Source of the DNA: JAVBUP01 sp031555175 | Lineage (GTDB): Bacteria > Bacillota_I > Bacilli_A > Erysipelotrichales > Coprobacillaceae | Direction of reading: 5' to 3' | Length of the DNA: 22,943 bases | NCBI GenBank assembly: GCA_031555175.1 | Contig: JAVBUP010000068.1 | Coordinates: forward strand, 1-22,943 | Part shown: piece by piece, positions 13,268-21,147 of the stretch | How positions within the stretch are numbered: position 1 is the stretch's first letter | Layout: each line of letters starts with the position of its first letter | Made by a program: the position numbers and the translations under genes | The notes under the pieces: generated by a model | The model's database searches: none | What the model was told of the DNA's origin: nothing | What the model saw: only the letters and a program-made list of their open reading frames with translations

Positions 13268-15003
13268 TATGGTCTATCTTCTAGAGCATAATACGTTAAA
13301 TCGATTGCTCTACTTGCATCCTTTATTATTGTATCTTTTTCAATAGATTGTGTTACAACGCGATCTGCTGTTATACCGGCAGGATCCGATGGCCAATCTA
13401 TCTTTTCAAGATTAACAACTATACCTAGTGCCTCTAATGTGGTTTTTGCATCAGTGATACTCCATCCAACTACTCCTGGTACAGTAACTTCAAATCCTGA
13501 TGATACAGTTAATTTTATTTGCTTATTTTGAGCACTTGGATCAAACTCAAATCCTTTATTTAAATTTTGATCGATAATGATCCCTTTTTCTATTTCTCCA
13601 TGAGGAACTTCAACTTTTATAACATTAATCCCCATGTTTGATAATTCTTTCTCAACCTTAGTATATTCCATCCCAATATAATCATCTATGATGATATATG
13701 GTCCCTTTGAAACAGTGATCTTTACAGATGTTCCTTTAACAACTTCTTTACCTTTTGCTGGTGAAGAATATACGATTAAATCTTCATCTATATCGGCAGA
13801 GACTACTTTATTTACATAACTGTCATCCAATGTTAGTCCTACTTCTTCAAGTTTTTCTATAGCCTCTTCTCTTGTCATTCCTGTTAAATCAGGAATAGTT
13901 ATAGGTTTTGGCTTAAACCAATTTGAACCAACAGTCAAGAATAACATTAATAAAATAACAGCCACAGAACCAATTCCAGTAATTGAATATAATAAAACTG
14001 ATAAAGCATTAAGCTTTGGCTTTTGTTTTTTATTTATTTTCTTCGCTTTATTACCTTTTCTTTTAGTCATATCATCATCACCCCAATTAAATTCTTTATC
14101 AATCGAAGTTCCAGCGCTGAACACCATTGTAGGCTCATCTTCTGGACTTTCATCCAAGACTAATTTTTCAACACCCTTCATATTATCATTTAAACAATTA
14201 TTTAAGTCATTCAACATTTCTTCACATGATTCATAGCGGTAATTCAAATTTTTTACCGTTGATCTTGTAATGATATTTTCTAATGATTGAGGAATAGTAG
14301 GATTAAAATCCTTAATCGCTGGTATTTCCTCACGCATATGCTTTAAAGCAATATTAACTGCTGATTCACCGTTAAACGGTACATCCCCACGCAACATCTC
14401 AAATAACACTATACCTAAAGCATAGATATCACTTTGAACAGTTGCTTTTTCACCACGCGCTAATTCAGGCGCAAGATAATGAAGAGATCCCAATATTGAA
14501 TCCGTTTGTGTGATCTGTGAAACTGATTGTATTGTAGCAATTCCAAAGTCAGCCACTTTTACCGTACCAATGTTTGTTACAATTACATTAGCTGGTTTAA
14601 TATCGCGATGAATTATTCCAAATTGATGGGCTACCTTTGTAGCAGCAACTAATTGCTTCATGATATCAACTGCTTCATTAGTATGAATTGCTCCACGTTT
14701 ATGAATTAACTCTTTTAAAGTAATCCCTGGAACATATTCCATTACGATATAGTATTTACCATCTTCTTCACCGACATCATATATTTCAACGATATTTGGA
14801 TGTGAAAGAGTAGCTGCAGCACTAGCCTCGCGTTTAAACCTTTGTACATAGACAGGATCCTCAGCTAGATATCCACGAAGAATTTTTATCGCTACTTCAC
14901 GTTCTAAAATAGTATCTTTAGCTAAATATACATCAGCCATTCCGCCTTCGCCAATTAACTTAATAATCTCATAACGTCCAGCTAATAAATTATAATTATT
15001 CAT
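13267..15003 (-). CDS. prkC: Serine/threonine protein kinase with PASTA repeats
   Basis: Membrane Hanks-type kinase that senses muropeptides or lipid II through external PASTA repeats. The 578 residues have a glycine loop GEGGMADV (18-25), K40, HRD (132-134), DFG (152-154) and an activation loop rich in Ser/Thr (160-173). A basic stretch KRKGNKAKKINKKQK (314-328) precedes one membrane helix (about 332-358). Three PASTA repeats follow (about 368-434, 435-502, 504-573), the Bacillus PrkC arrangement. It overlaps prpC, its phosphatase, by 8 nt and rsgA by one. It regulates envelope, translation and dormancy functions in relatives. Confidence 0.96.
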   Translation of the reverse strand: MNNYNLLAGRYEIIKLIGEGGMADVYLAKDTILEREVAIKILRGYLAEDPVYVQRFKREASAAATLSHPNIVEIYDVGEEDGKYYIVMEYVPGITLKELIHKRGAIHTNEAVDIMKQLVAATKVAHQFGIIHRDIKPANVIVTNIGTVKVADFGIATIQSVSQITQTDSILGSLHYLAPELARGEKATVQSDIYALGIVLFEMLRGDVPFNGESAVNIALKHMREEIPAIKDFNPTIPQSLENIITRSTVKNLNYRYESCEEMLNDLNNCLNDNMKGVEKLVLDESPEDEPTMVFSAGTSIDKEFNWGDDDMTKRKGNKAKKINKKQKPKLNALSVLLYSITGIGSVAVILLMLFLTVGSNWFKPKPITIPDLTGMTREEAIEKLEEVGLTLDDSYVNKVVSADIDEDLIVYSSPAKGKEVVKGTSVKITVSKGPYIIIDDYIGMEYTKVEKELSNMGINVIKVEVPHGEIEKGIIIDQNLNKGFEFDPSAQNKQIKLTVSSGFEVTVPGVVGWSITDAKTTLEALGIVVNLEKIDWPSDPAGITADRVVTQSIEKDTIIKDASRAIDLTYYALEDRP

Positions 15004-15742
15004 ACATATCCCTCTTTTCTATCTCCACAAGGATAATACCAATATTGTCATTACCGCCATTATCATTAGCTTTTTGAATAAGTTTATAAACTTTCTCGCG
15101 AACGGTAATTGACTCTCTAAGAACTTCTTTAATCTCTTGCTCTGAAATCGTATTATATAGTCCATCACTACATATTAACATTTGTTGTGGCTTATATTCT
15201 ACATTTATAATTAATATATCTAATTCTGGTTTCACACCAATTGCTTGCATAAGAACATTCTTCTTCGGGTGATGTTCAGCCTCTTCTCTTGTTATCGAAC
15301 CAGTCTTTACTAGCATATTTACTAATGAATGGTCTTCAGTAATTTGGGTTAACGTGTCATCACAGTAGCTATATGCACGACTATCTCCAACTGAGACCAC
15401 AGAAATATACTGTGGCTCTATTAGAACTGATACCATTGTTGTGCCCATGCCATGATGCATCGAATTAGTAGAACCCAAGCGATATAACATATCATTAGCT
15501 TCTTTGGTTGAGTTAAGCAACCATTGTTGAGCTTCTTCATGTGTATCTAATACTCTCATCGCATCAAAGCATTGTATCATATAATCACATACAATTCTTG
15601 CAGCAAGTTCACCAGATTGGTGCCCTCCCATTCCATCGCATAATACAGCCAAAAACTGATTACCAAGGTTTTCATGCGTTGCCGTACGATCTTGATTAGT
15701 TCGCCTTATTTTCCCCAAATCTGTCTTATCAAAATACTTCAT
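14996..15742 (-). CDS. prpC: PP2C-family serine/threonine phosphatase
   Basis: Mn/Mg-dependent protein phosphatase (PPM/PP2C, also called Stp) that reverses PrkC phosphorylation; cytosolic, 248 residues. The motifs are RRTNQDR (13-19), VLCDGMGGH with metal ligand D36 (33-41), the central SVGDSRAYSY, SDGLYN and the final GGNDNIGIILVEI with metal-binding Asp. The ribosome binding site GGGGTGAT lies in the 3' end of rlmN, 4 bp away. The kinase-phosphatase overlap of 8 nt is typical for this pair. Confidence 0.96.
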   Translation of the reverse strand: MKYFDKTDLGKIRRTNQDRTATHENLGNQFLAVLCDGMGGHQSGELAARIVCDYMIQCFDAMRVLDTHEEAQQWLLNSTKEANDMLYRLGSTNSMHHGMGTTMVSVLIEPQYISVVSVGDSRAYSYCDDTLTQITEDHSLVNMLVKTGSITREEAEHHPKKNVLMQAIGVKPELDILIINVEYKPQQMLICSDGLYNTISEQEIKEVLRESITVREKVYKLIQKANDNGGNDNIGIILVEIEKRDMYE

Positions 15743-15746
15743 GCTA

Positions 15747-16778
15747 TCACCCCAAATTCTTAGCTCTTAATTGACCACACGCAGCATCAATATCACTGCC
15801 GTGTTCCTTTCTTACAGTTACATTTATACGTAACTTTTTCAATTCTTCAAAGAATGCATTTACTTGATCTTTATTCGTTTTATTGAAATCATTTTCATTT
15901 ACTGGATTATATGGTATTAAGTTAACGTACGCATTTAATCCGCGCATATAATGTGCCAATTGTCTAGCTTGTACTAATGAATCATTTACTCCTTCTAGAA
16001 GAATATATTCGAAAGTTACACGACGATTTGTTACTTCTATGTAATTCTTTATTGCTGTTCTTAACATCTCCATTGGATATGCTTTATTAATTGGCATTAA
16101 TTCATCTCTAACTTCATTATTAGAAGCATGCAATGAAATTGCTAAATTCGTTTGCAATCCCTCTTGAGAATACTTTTCGATCATCGGTACAATTCCACAC
16201 GTTGATATAGTAATGTGTCTTGCTCCAATTGCCAATCCTTTCGGATAGTTTACGATACGAACAAAGTTTAAAACGTTATCGTAATTGTCAAATGGTTCAC
16301 CGGTCCCCATGACAACAATATGACTAACTCTTTGATTTCTTTCTTCCATTTCGCGATCAATATACATAACTTGAGCAACCATTTCTCCAGGTGTCAAATC
16401 ACGTTGCTTCTTAAGTAATCCAGAGGCACAGAATTTACATCCCATATTGCACCCAACTTGGCTCGTTACGCAAACAGAGTTACCATAGTCATAGCGCATT
16501 AATACAGTTTCTATTTTTTGCCCATCTGTTAATTCAAATAAATACTTAAGAGTTCCATCTTTTGCCATTTGTCGCTCTGCAACCTTTAATGGATTTATAA
16601 TAAACTCTTCAGTTAATTTCTCTCTCAAATCTTTTGATAAATTACTCATATCTTCAAAAGATTGAACTTTTTTTACATATAGCCATTCATATATTTGTGT
16701 TGCATTAAACTTCTTTTTCCCAATGCTTTCACAATATTTGATTAAATCTTCTAATGTATAATCATATATTAATTTCAT
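15747..16778 (-). CDS. rlmN: Dual-specificity 23S rRNA/tRNA adenine-C2 methyltransferase
   Basis: Radical SAM enzyme that methylates C2 of A2503 in 23S rRNA and A37 in some tRNAs. The 343 residues carry the 4Fe-4S motif C110-x3-C114-x2-C117 (GCNMGCKFC) and both mechanistic cysteines, C103 (seven residues before the cluster, as in E. coli C118) and C334 near the end (AACGQLRA). MGTGEPFDNYDNV is the GEP motif. A Cfr-type resistance enzyme is unlikely given the position between rsmB and prpC. Ribosome binding site AGGTGAT. Confidence 0.96.
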   Translation of the reverse strand: MKLIYDYTLEDLIKYCESIGKKKFNATQIYEWLYVKKVQSFEDMSNLSKDLREKLTEEFIINPLKVAERQMAKDGTLKYLFELTDGQKIETVLMRYDYGNSVCVTSQVGCNMGCKFCASGLLKKQRDLTPGEMVAQVMYIDREMEERNQRVSHIVVMGTGEPFDNYDNVLNFVRIVNYPKGLAIGARHITISTCGIVPMIEKYSQEGLQTNLAISLHASNNEVRDELMPINKAYPMEMLRTAIKNYIEVTNRRVTFEYILLEGVNDSLVQARQLAHYMRGLNAYVNLIPYNPVNENDFNKTNKDQVNAFFEELKKLRINVTVRKEHGSDIDAACGQLRAKNLG

Positions 16779-16792
16779 TTTATCACCTTATA

Positions 16793-18052
16793 TTATTTTA
16801 CTATGTTTTTAGACAACTTACAAATATAAAATCCATCGCTATGATATTCATAGGGAAATACTTGTTTTTCTTCTAACTTAGTATAGTTTTTATGTCTTTC
16901 TAAGAATTGATTTATCATAAAATCATTTTCTTTTTTATTTATTGTACAAGTACTATAGACCATTGTACCATTATTTTTCAACAATTTACTCGCTACTTCT
17001 AATAACTCTCTTTGTAGTATCATGACTTCATCCATTACTGTTGAATCGTGATATTTTATTTCTGGTTTTCTAGCTAATACCCCATAGCCTGAGCATGGTG
17101 CATCAAGTAGAATGTGATCAAACGTTTCCTCTTTATATATATCCAATAACTTAGTGGAATCATACGCCCTAGCTACTAAATTAGTTACTCCTAAGCGACT
17201 TGCATTGTCATTAATCAGTTGAATTTTATGCTCATGAATATCATAGGCATCAATTCTGCCAGTGTTCTCTAGCAGCATTGCAACATGACACGATTTCGAC
17301 CCGGGAGCACTGCACATATCTAACACATATGAACCCTGTTTTGGATCTAATACCCTAGCTACTAACTGACTAGATTCATCCTGGATGGTAATCAAACCAT
17401 TTTTATAGAAATCAGTGTTAGCAATATTACCATGTTCAAATAGAATTGCATCTTTACTAACGTAACCTGGTCTTCCTCCTGATGCCCTTAAAACATCATC
17501 ATAATTAGCTTTTAAAGTATTTATGCGAGCAGCCAAAGTTGGAGTCTCTAAACTAGCTTCGCATATCTTTTGTGCTATCTCAAAAGAATATTGCTTACTC
17601 CACATTTTGATTAAGAATAAAGGCATAGATGTCCTTATGGCCAATTCTTCAAACTCATCTTTTGCTATAATAGGTTGTATACCACTTCTCTCAAATGACC
17701 TCAATATAGCGTTTATAAAACTAGCTGTACGATTACCTTTTTCTTGCTTAGCTATTTCTACTGCCTCATTAATAATTGCATAGTCTGGTATTTTATCTAA
17801 ATAAATAAATTGATATAGTGACATTAATAATAACATCTTCTCAAACACTTTTACTTTTTTACCTTGTAAGAGCTTCTCTAACTGATATTCTAAATATAGT
17901 TTATTTTGAGCCGTACCATACACTATTCTAGTTAGCAAATCTTTATCTTTCCTATTTAAATCACTATTTTCAAGAACATGATTAATTGATATATTCAAAT
18001 AACTTTTGTCTCTTTCAAAGGAGATCAATATTTTTAATGCTTCATTTCTCAT
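16793..18052 (-). CDS. rsmB: 16S rRNA (cytosine-967-C5)-methyltransferase
   Basis: SAM-dependent m5C methyltransferase (Sun/RsmB) acting on C967 of 16S rRNA. The 419 residues have an N-terminal NusB-like RNA-binding domain (about 1-130), a SAM motif LDMCSAPGSKS (244-254), the release cysteine C320 in DAPCSGYG and the nucleophile C369 in YSTCTINKKEND. In Bacillus, def and fmt separate this gene from priA; here only 12 bp do. The start has AAAGGG 6 nt upstream. Confidence 0.95.
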   Translation of the reverse strand: MRNEALKILISFERDKSYLNISINHVLENSDLNRKDKDLLTRIVYGTAQNKLYLEYQLEKLLQGKKVKVFEKMLLLMSLYQFIYLDKIPDYAIINEAVEIAKQEKGNRTASFINAILRSFERSGIQPIIAKDEFEELAIRTSMPLFLIKMWSKQYSFEIAQKICEASLETPTLAARINTLKANYDDVLRASGGRPGYVSKDAILFEHGNIANTDFYKNGLITIQDESSQLVARVLDPKQGSYVLDMCSAPGSKSCHVAMLLENTGRIDAYDIHEHKIQLINDNASRLGVTNLVARAYDSTKLLDIYKEETFDHILLDAPCSGYGVLARKPEIKYHDSTVMDEVMILQRELLEVASKLLKNNGTMVYSTCTINKKENDFMINQFLERHKNYTKLEEKQVFPYEYHSDGFYICKLSKNIVK

Positions 18053-18064
18053 TATTTGCCCTTT

Positions 18065-20260
18065 CTAGTTTTGATGATATGGATTAACATCAATCGCTAA
18101 CTTTGATTTAGAGTGACGTGAATAATGTTCACTTAATTCTCTTAGCACATCCATCAACGGACTATTGCTTTTATACTTAATTAAGATACGCATACGATAT
18201 GTATCTTCAACTTTATACACAAGTGACTTTGTTGGCCCTAGAATAACATACTCTCGATTTAAACTGCTACTTAAGAATTCCTTAATTTTCGCGACATCTT
18301 GGACTAATTCCATCTCTTTTTTATTTGTTATAATTAAAGATACGATATTGCAAAATGGTGGATAATAGCCAAGTCTGCGATATTCCATTTCCTGTCTAAA
18401 AAAGTCCAGATAATTATGCTGCCTACTAGTCTGAATAGAGTAGTGTTGTGGATTATATGTCTGAATAACAACACTGCCCTTTTTAGCTCCTCTACCGCTT
18501 CTTCCTGCTACTTGAGTCAATAATTGGAATGTGCGTTCAGTCGCTCTAAAATCAGAGATATTAAGCGAAATATCAGCGTTTAAAACACCAACTAAAGTTA
18601 CATTATCAAAATCTAAACCTTTTGCGATCATTTGTGTTCCTAACAATATATTTCCTTCTTTTGCTTCGAATGCCTCAAGTAATTCACGATGACCATTTTT
18701 CTTACTAATTGTATCAATGTCCATACGGATTACCTTAGTATTATCAAATTGTTTATAGATTTCTTCTTCAACTTTTTGTGTTCCATATCCAATAGGCTTA
18801 ATTGCTTTAGAGCCACATTTTGGGCAGACTGTTACTGTTGGTTGAGTATAATCACAATAATGACATTTCAAAACATTATCATCTTTATGATAAGTTAGTG
18901 ATACATCGCAATGTGGGCATTTAACTGTCTCACCACAATCACGACATGTTATAAAATTTGAATATCCACGGCGATTCAACAATAAAATAACTTGCTCGCC
19001 GTTATTGACAGTAAATTGAATTTTGCTTCTTAAAGATTTAGAAAATATTGAATAGTTCCCATTTCTCACTTCATCACCCATGTCAATAACTTCAACGGTA
19101 GGTAACCCATGATCTCCTATTCTGCTTTTTAGTTCCATTAAATAATATGAGCCTTTTGTAGCACGTGCATAGCTTTCCATACTTGGTGTAGCACTACCAA
19201 GTACAATCGGACAACTATGATACTTAGCTCTTAATATCGCAACATCCTTAGTATGATACATCGGCGTCACATGTTGTTTATAGCTTTCATCATGCTCTTC
19301 ATCAATAATGATTAAGCCGATATTTTTTAATGGCGCAAATATAGCGCTACGTGCTCCGATTACAATATGAACTTCTCCACGACTAATACGGCGATATTCA
19401 TCATAGCGCTCACCATTAGATAGTTTTGAGTGTAAAACAGCAACATCATTACCAAATCTTTCCTTAAACCTTTTGACCATCATTGGTGTTAAAGATATTT
19501 CAGGGACTAACATAATAACTGTTTTCCCCTTAGCCACAATGTCTCGTGTTGCTTGCAAATATATTTCCGTTTTACCAGATCCTGTTACTCCAAATAACAA
19601 TCCAATATTATAAGAATCTCGATGCTCTTTAATTTGATTTAAAACACTTTGTTGATCCCCTGTTAATTCTAAATCATTACTTGCCCCACTTGCTTCATAA
19701 GGATTGCGATATACCTCAAGGTTTAGTATTTCAATTGCACCTTTTTCTTCTAATTTTTTAATAATTGATATTGAATAAGGAATTTCATTTAGTAGCATAG
19801 GAACATTTTTATCCTTTAACCAGGCCACACATTCCTTTTGTTTGATTGATGTGACAGGAGCATTTTCATTAATTAATTGCACACATCTTTGATACCTTAT
19901 TCCTACACCACCACTACTTGATGGTTTTAATTGTGTTGGTAACATTACTTGTAAACAAGCAATCTTGGGCGCAAATGTTAGCTGTGATATTTTATTAGCT
20001 AATAATGATAACTCTTCATTTAATAATGGTTCTTCATCAATAATTTCACTTATATACTTATACGCAAAGCCTGATTCTGCCTCCAGTTGTTCCTTTGTTT
20101 TATCGGTATAGATACAATCTTCTACATAGCCAGTAATGTATTGGCGAGCAAATGAAATCTTTACTCTAATCCCAGATAATATTTCTTTATCACTTAAATA
20201 ATCAAATGTTTGATCTAGTTTTTGAATCGGATGTTCTATTAAGACTTTTACAAGATACAT
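18065..20260 (-). CDS. priA: Primosomal replication restart helicase PriA
   Basis: Superfamily 2 helicase that reloads the replisome at stalled forks. From the chosen ATG it has 731 residues: the 3'-DNA-binding domain (1-100), a winged helix, Walker A GVTGSGKT (224-231), DEEH (320-323) and eight zinc-binding cysteines (439, 442, 448, 451, 466, 469, 479, 482) in the CRDCG...CPKCG segment, then the C-terminal helicase lobe with TQVAGRSGRG. A GTG at 20269 would overlap the AAGGAGG ribosome binding site, so the ATG at 20260 (8 nt spacing) is preferred. It heads the eight-gene operon down to thiN. Confidence 0.96.
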   Translation of the reverse strand: MYLVKVLIEHPIQKLDQTFDYLSDKEILSGIRVKISFARQYITGYVEDCIYTDKTKEQLEAESGFAYKYISEIIDEEPLLNEELSLLANKISQLTFAPKIACLQVMLPTQLKPSSSGGVGIRYQRCVQLINENAPVTSIKQKECVAWLKDKNVPMLLNEIPYSISIIKKLEEKGAIEILNLEVYRNPYEASGASNDLELTGDQQSVLNQIKEHRDSYNIGLLFGVTGSGKTEIYLQATRDIVAKGKTVIMLVPEISLTPMMVKRFKERFGNDVAVLHSKLSNGERYDEYRRISRGEVHIVIGARSAIFAPLKNIGLIIIDEEHDESYKQHVTPMYHTKDVAILRAKYHSCPIVLGSATPSMESYARATKGSYYLMELKSRIGDHGLPTVEVIDMGDEVRNGNYSIFSKSLRSKIQFTVNNGEQVILLLNRRGYSNFITCRDCGETVKCPHCDVSLTYHKDDNVLKCHYCDYTQPTVTVCPKCGSKAIKPIGYGTQKVEEEIYKQFDNTKVIRMDIDTISKKNGHRELLEAFEAKEGNILLGTQMIAKGLDFDNVTLVGVLNADISLNISDFRATERTFQLLTQVAGRSGRGAKKGSVVIQTYNPQHYSIQTSRQHNYLDFFRQEMEYRRLGYYPPFCNIVSLIITNKKEMELVQDVAKIKEFLSSSLNREYVILGPTKSLVYKVEDTYRMRILIKYKSNSPLMDVLRELSEHYSRHSKSKLAIDVNPYHQN

Positions 20261-20314
20261 TATGCTCACCTCCTTCTATATTTTATCATAAATGTAGTGT
20301 TTATCATATAAAAA

Positions 20315-20335
20315 CAAAAATGAGCTATTGCTCAT
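20315..20335 (-). terminator. Hairpin with T-run in the priA leader (attenuator or small terminator)
   Basis: Six-bp stem ATGAGC / GCTCAT (20320-20325, 20330-20335) with a 4-nt loop, followed on the minus strand by TTTTTGTTTTT. It lies about 55 bp upstream of priA and beyond the gmk terminator, so it either ends a very short transcript or acts inside the priA leader. Confidence 0.55.
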
Positions 20336-20345
20336 AGTGTCCAAT

Positions 20346-20351
20346 ATTATA
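20346..20351 (-). promoter_or_regulatory. Possible -10 of the priA operon
   Basis: Minus-strand TATAAT with no clear -35. The alternative -10 sequences nearer priA (20280-20290) would leave almost no leader before the ribosome binding site, so this one is preferred. Transcripts from here would carry the hairpin at 20320-20335 near their 5' end. Confidence 0.35.
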
Positions 20352-20447
20352 TAAATTGCTATACTGTTCTCACTTATGTATACTAGTTTCGCTAGATAAA
20401 ATCTTGTTGTATGATTCATACCCCCTAATTGCTCATTCATGAATTAT

Positions 20448-20471
20448 TAAAAAAAGAAGGGTTGTCCTTCT
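20448..20471 (-). terminator. Terminator of gmk
   Basis: Stem AGAAGG / CCTTCT (20455-20460, 20466-20471) with a 5-nt loop, followed by seven T residues on the minus strand (20454-20448). The gmk stop codon (20472-20470) lies inside the stem. Confidence 0.82.
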
Positions 20472-21030
20472 AAATGTTTTCTTTAATAATCTGTGCTATA
20501 TTTGCAGTTGCATTTTCTACTGTATCGTTTACTACAACATGTTTATATTGAGATTTTGTTTCAATCTCTGCACGAGCTTTTCCTAAACGAGCTTGTACAA
20601 TTGCTTCATCTTCAGTACGTCTTCCTCTAATTCTGCATTCTAGTTCTTCCATTGTTGGAGGAACGATAAATATTGTTAAGGCATCAGGGCATAAACGCAT
20701 TACTTGTAATGCTCCTTGCACCTCTATTTCTAATACAACATTCTTTCCAGAATTCAATAAGAATTCTACATAACTTCTAGGTGTGCCATAATAATTCCCT
20801 ACAAACTCTGCATATTCTAAAAATTGATTTTCAGTGATATTCTTTTCGAACTGCTCTCTTGTTACAAAAAAGTAATCAGTGCCATCTTTTTCAGTCGGTC
20901 TAGGCAATCTAGATGTCATCGAAATTGAGTAACATAAATTTAAAGATTCATCTTTAAACAACTGTTCACGTATCGTCCCTTTTCCAACACCGCTTGGCCC
21001 ACTTAGAATAATTAGTATCCCTTTTTTCAT
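20470..21030 (-). CDS. gmk: Guanylate kinase
   Basis: Phosphorylates GMP to GDP with ATP (cytosolic nucleotide metabolism). The 186 residues show the P-loop GPSGVGKGT (11-19), the GMP-binding segment SMTSRLPRPTEKDGTDYFFV (three residues beyond the start of its helix is the SR/RP pair), FLEYAEFVGNYYGTP and the lid region RIRGRRTEDE. The ribosome binding site is weak (GGTGG, 7 nt). It is monocistronic here; coaBC and rpoZ, its usual companions, are missing. GDP/GTP supply links it indirectly to the alarmone synthetase in this window, whose product inhibits guanylate kinase in Bacillus. Confidence 0.96.
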   Translation of the reverse strand: MKKGILIILSGPSGVGKGTIREQLFKDESLNLCYSISMTSRLPRPTEKDGTDYFFVTREQFEKNITENQFLEYAEFVGNYYGTPRSYVEFLLNSGKNVVLEIEVQGALQVMRLCPDALTIFIVPPTMEELECRIRGRRTEDEAIVQARLGKARAEIETKSQYKHVVVNDTVENATANIAQIIKENI

Positions 21031-21053
21031 TATGCCACCACCCTTTACGTATA

Positions 21054-21082
21054 AATATACAAAAATAGACTGTCATTGTCAA
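21054..21082 (-). promoter_or_regulatory. Promoter of gmk
   Basis: Perfect -35 TTGACA (21082-21077), 17-bp spacer and -10 TATATT (21059-21054) on the minus strand, about 24 bp upstream of the gmk start codon. Confidence 0.85.
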
Positions 21083-21124
21083 TTAAAAATTTGTTGCACT
21101 AAAGACTATTTTTAACAATTATGC

Positions 21125-21130
21125 TATAAT
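21125..21130 (+). promoter_or_regulatory. Extended -10 promoter of rqcH
   Basis: TATAAT preceded by TGC (extended -10), no good -35. The expected transcription start is near 21137, so the ATG at 21136 would be at or before the mRNA start and the ATG at 21148 is favoured. Confidence 0.65.
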
Positions 21131-21147
21131 TTTTAATGGTGATTATT

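Noticed and set aside
20276..20419. A 47-codon minus-strand frame (MNHTTRFYLAKL...) between gmk and priA, behind GGGGG
   Set aside because: The GGGGG is only one base from the ATG, the frame runs through the terminator-like hairpin, and the peptide resembles nothing I know. Probably chance in AT-rich DNA.
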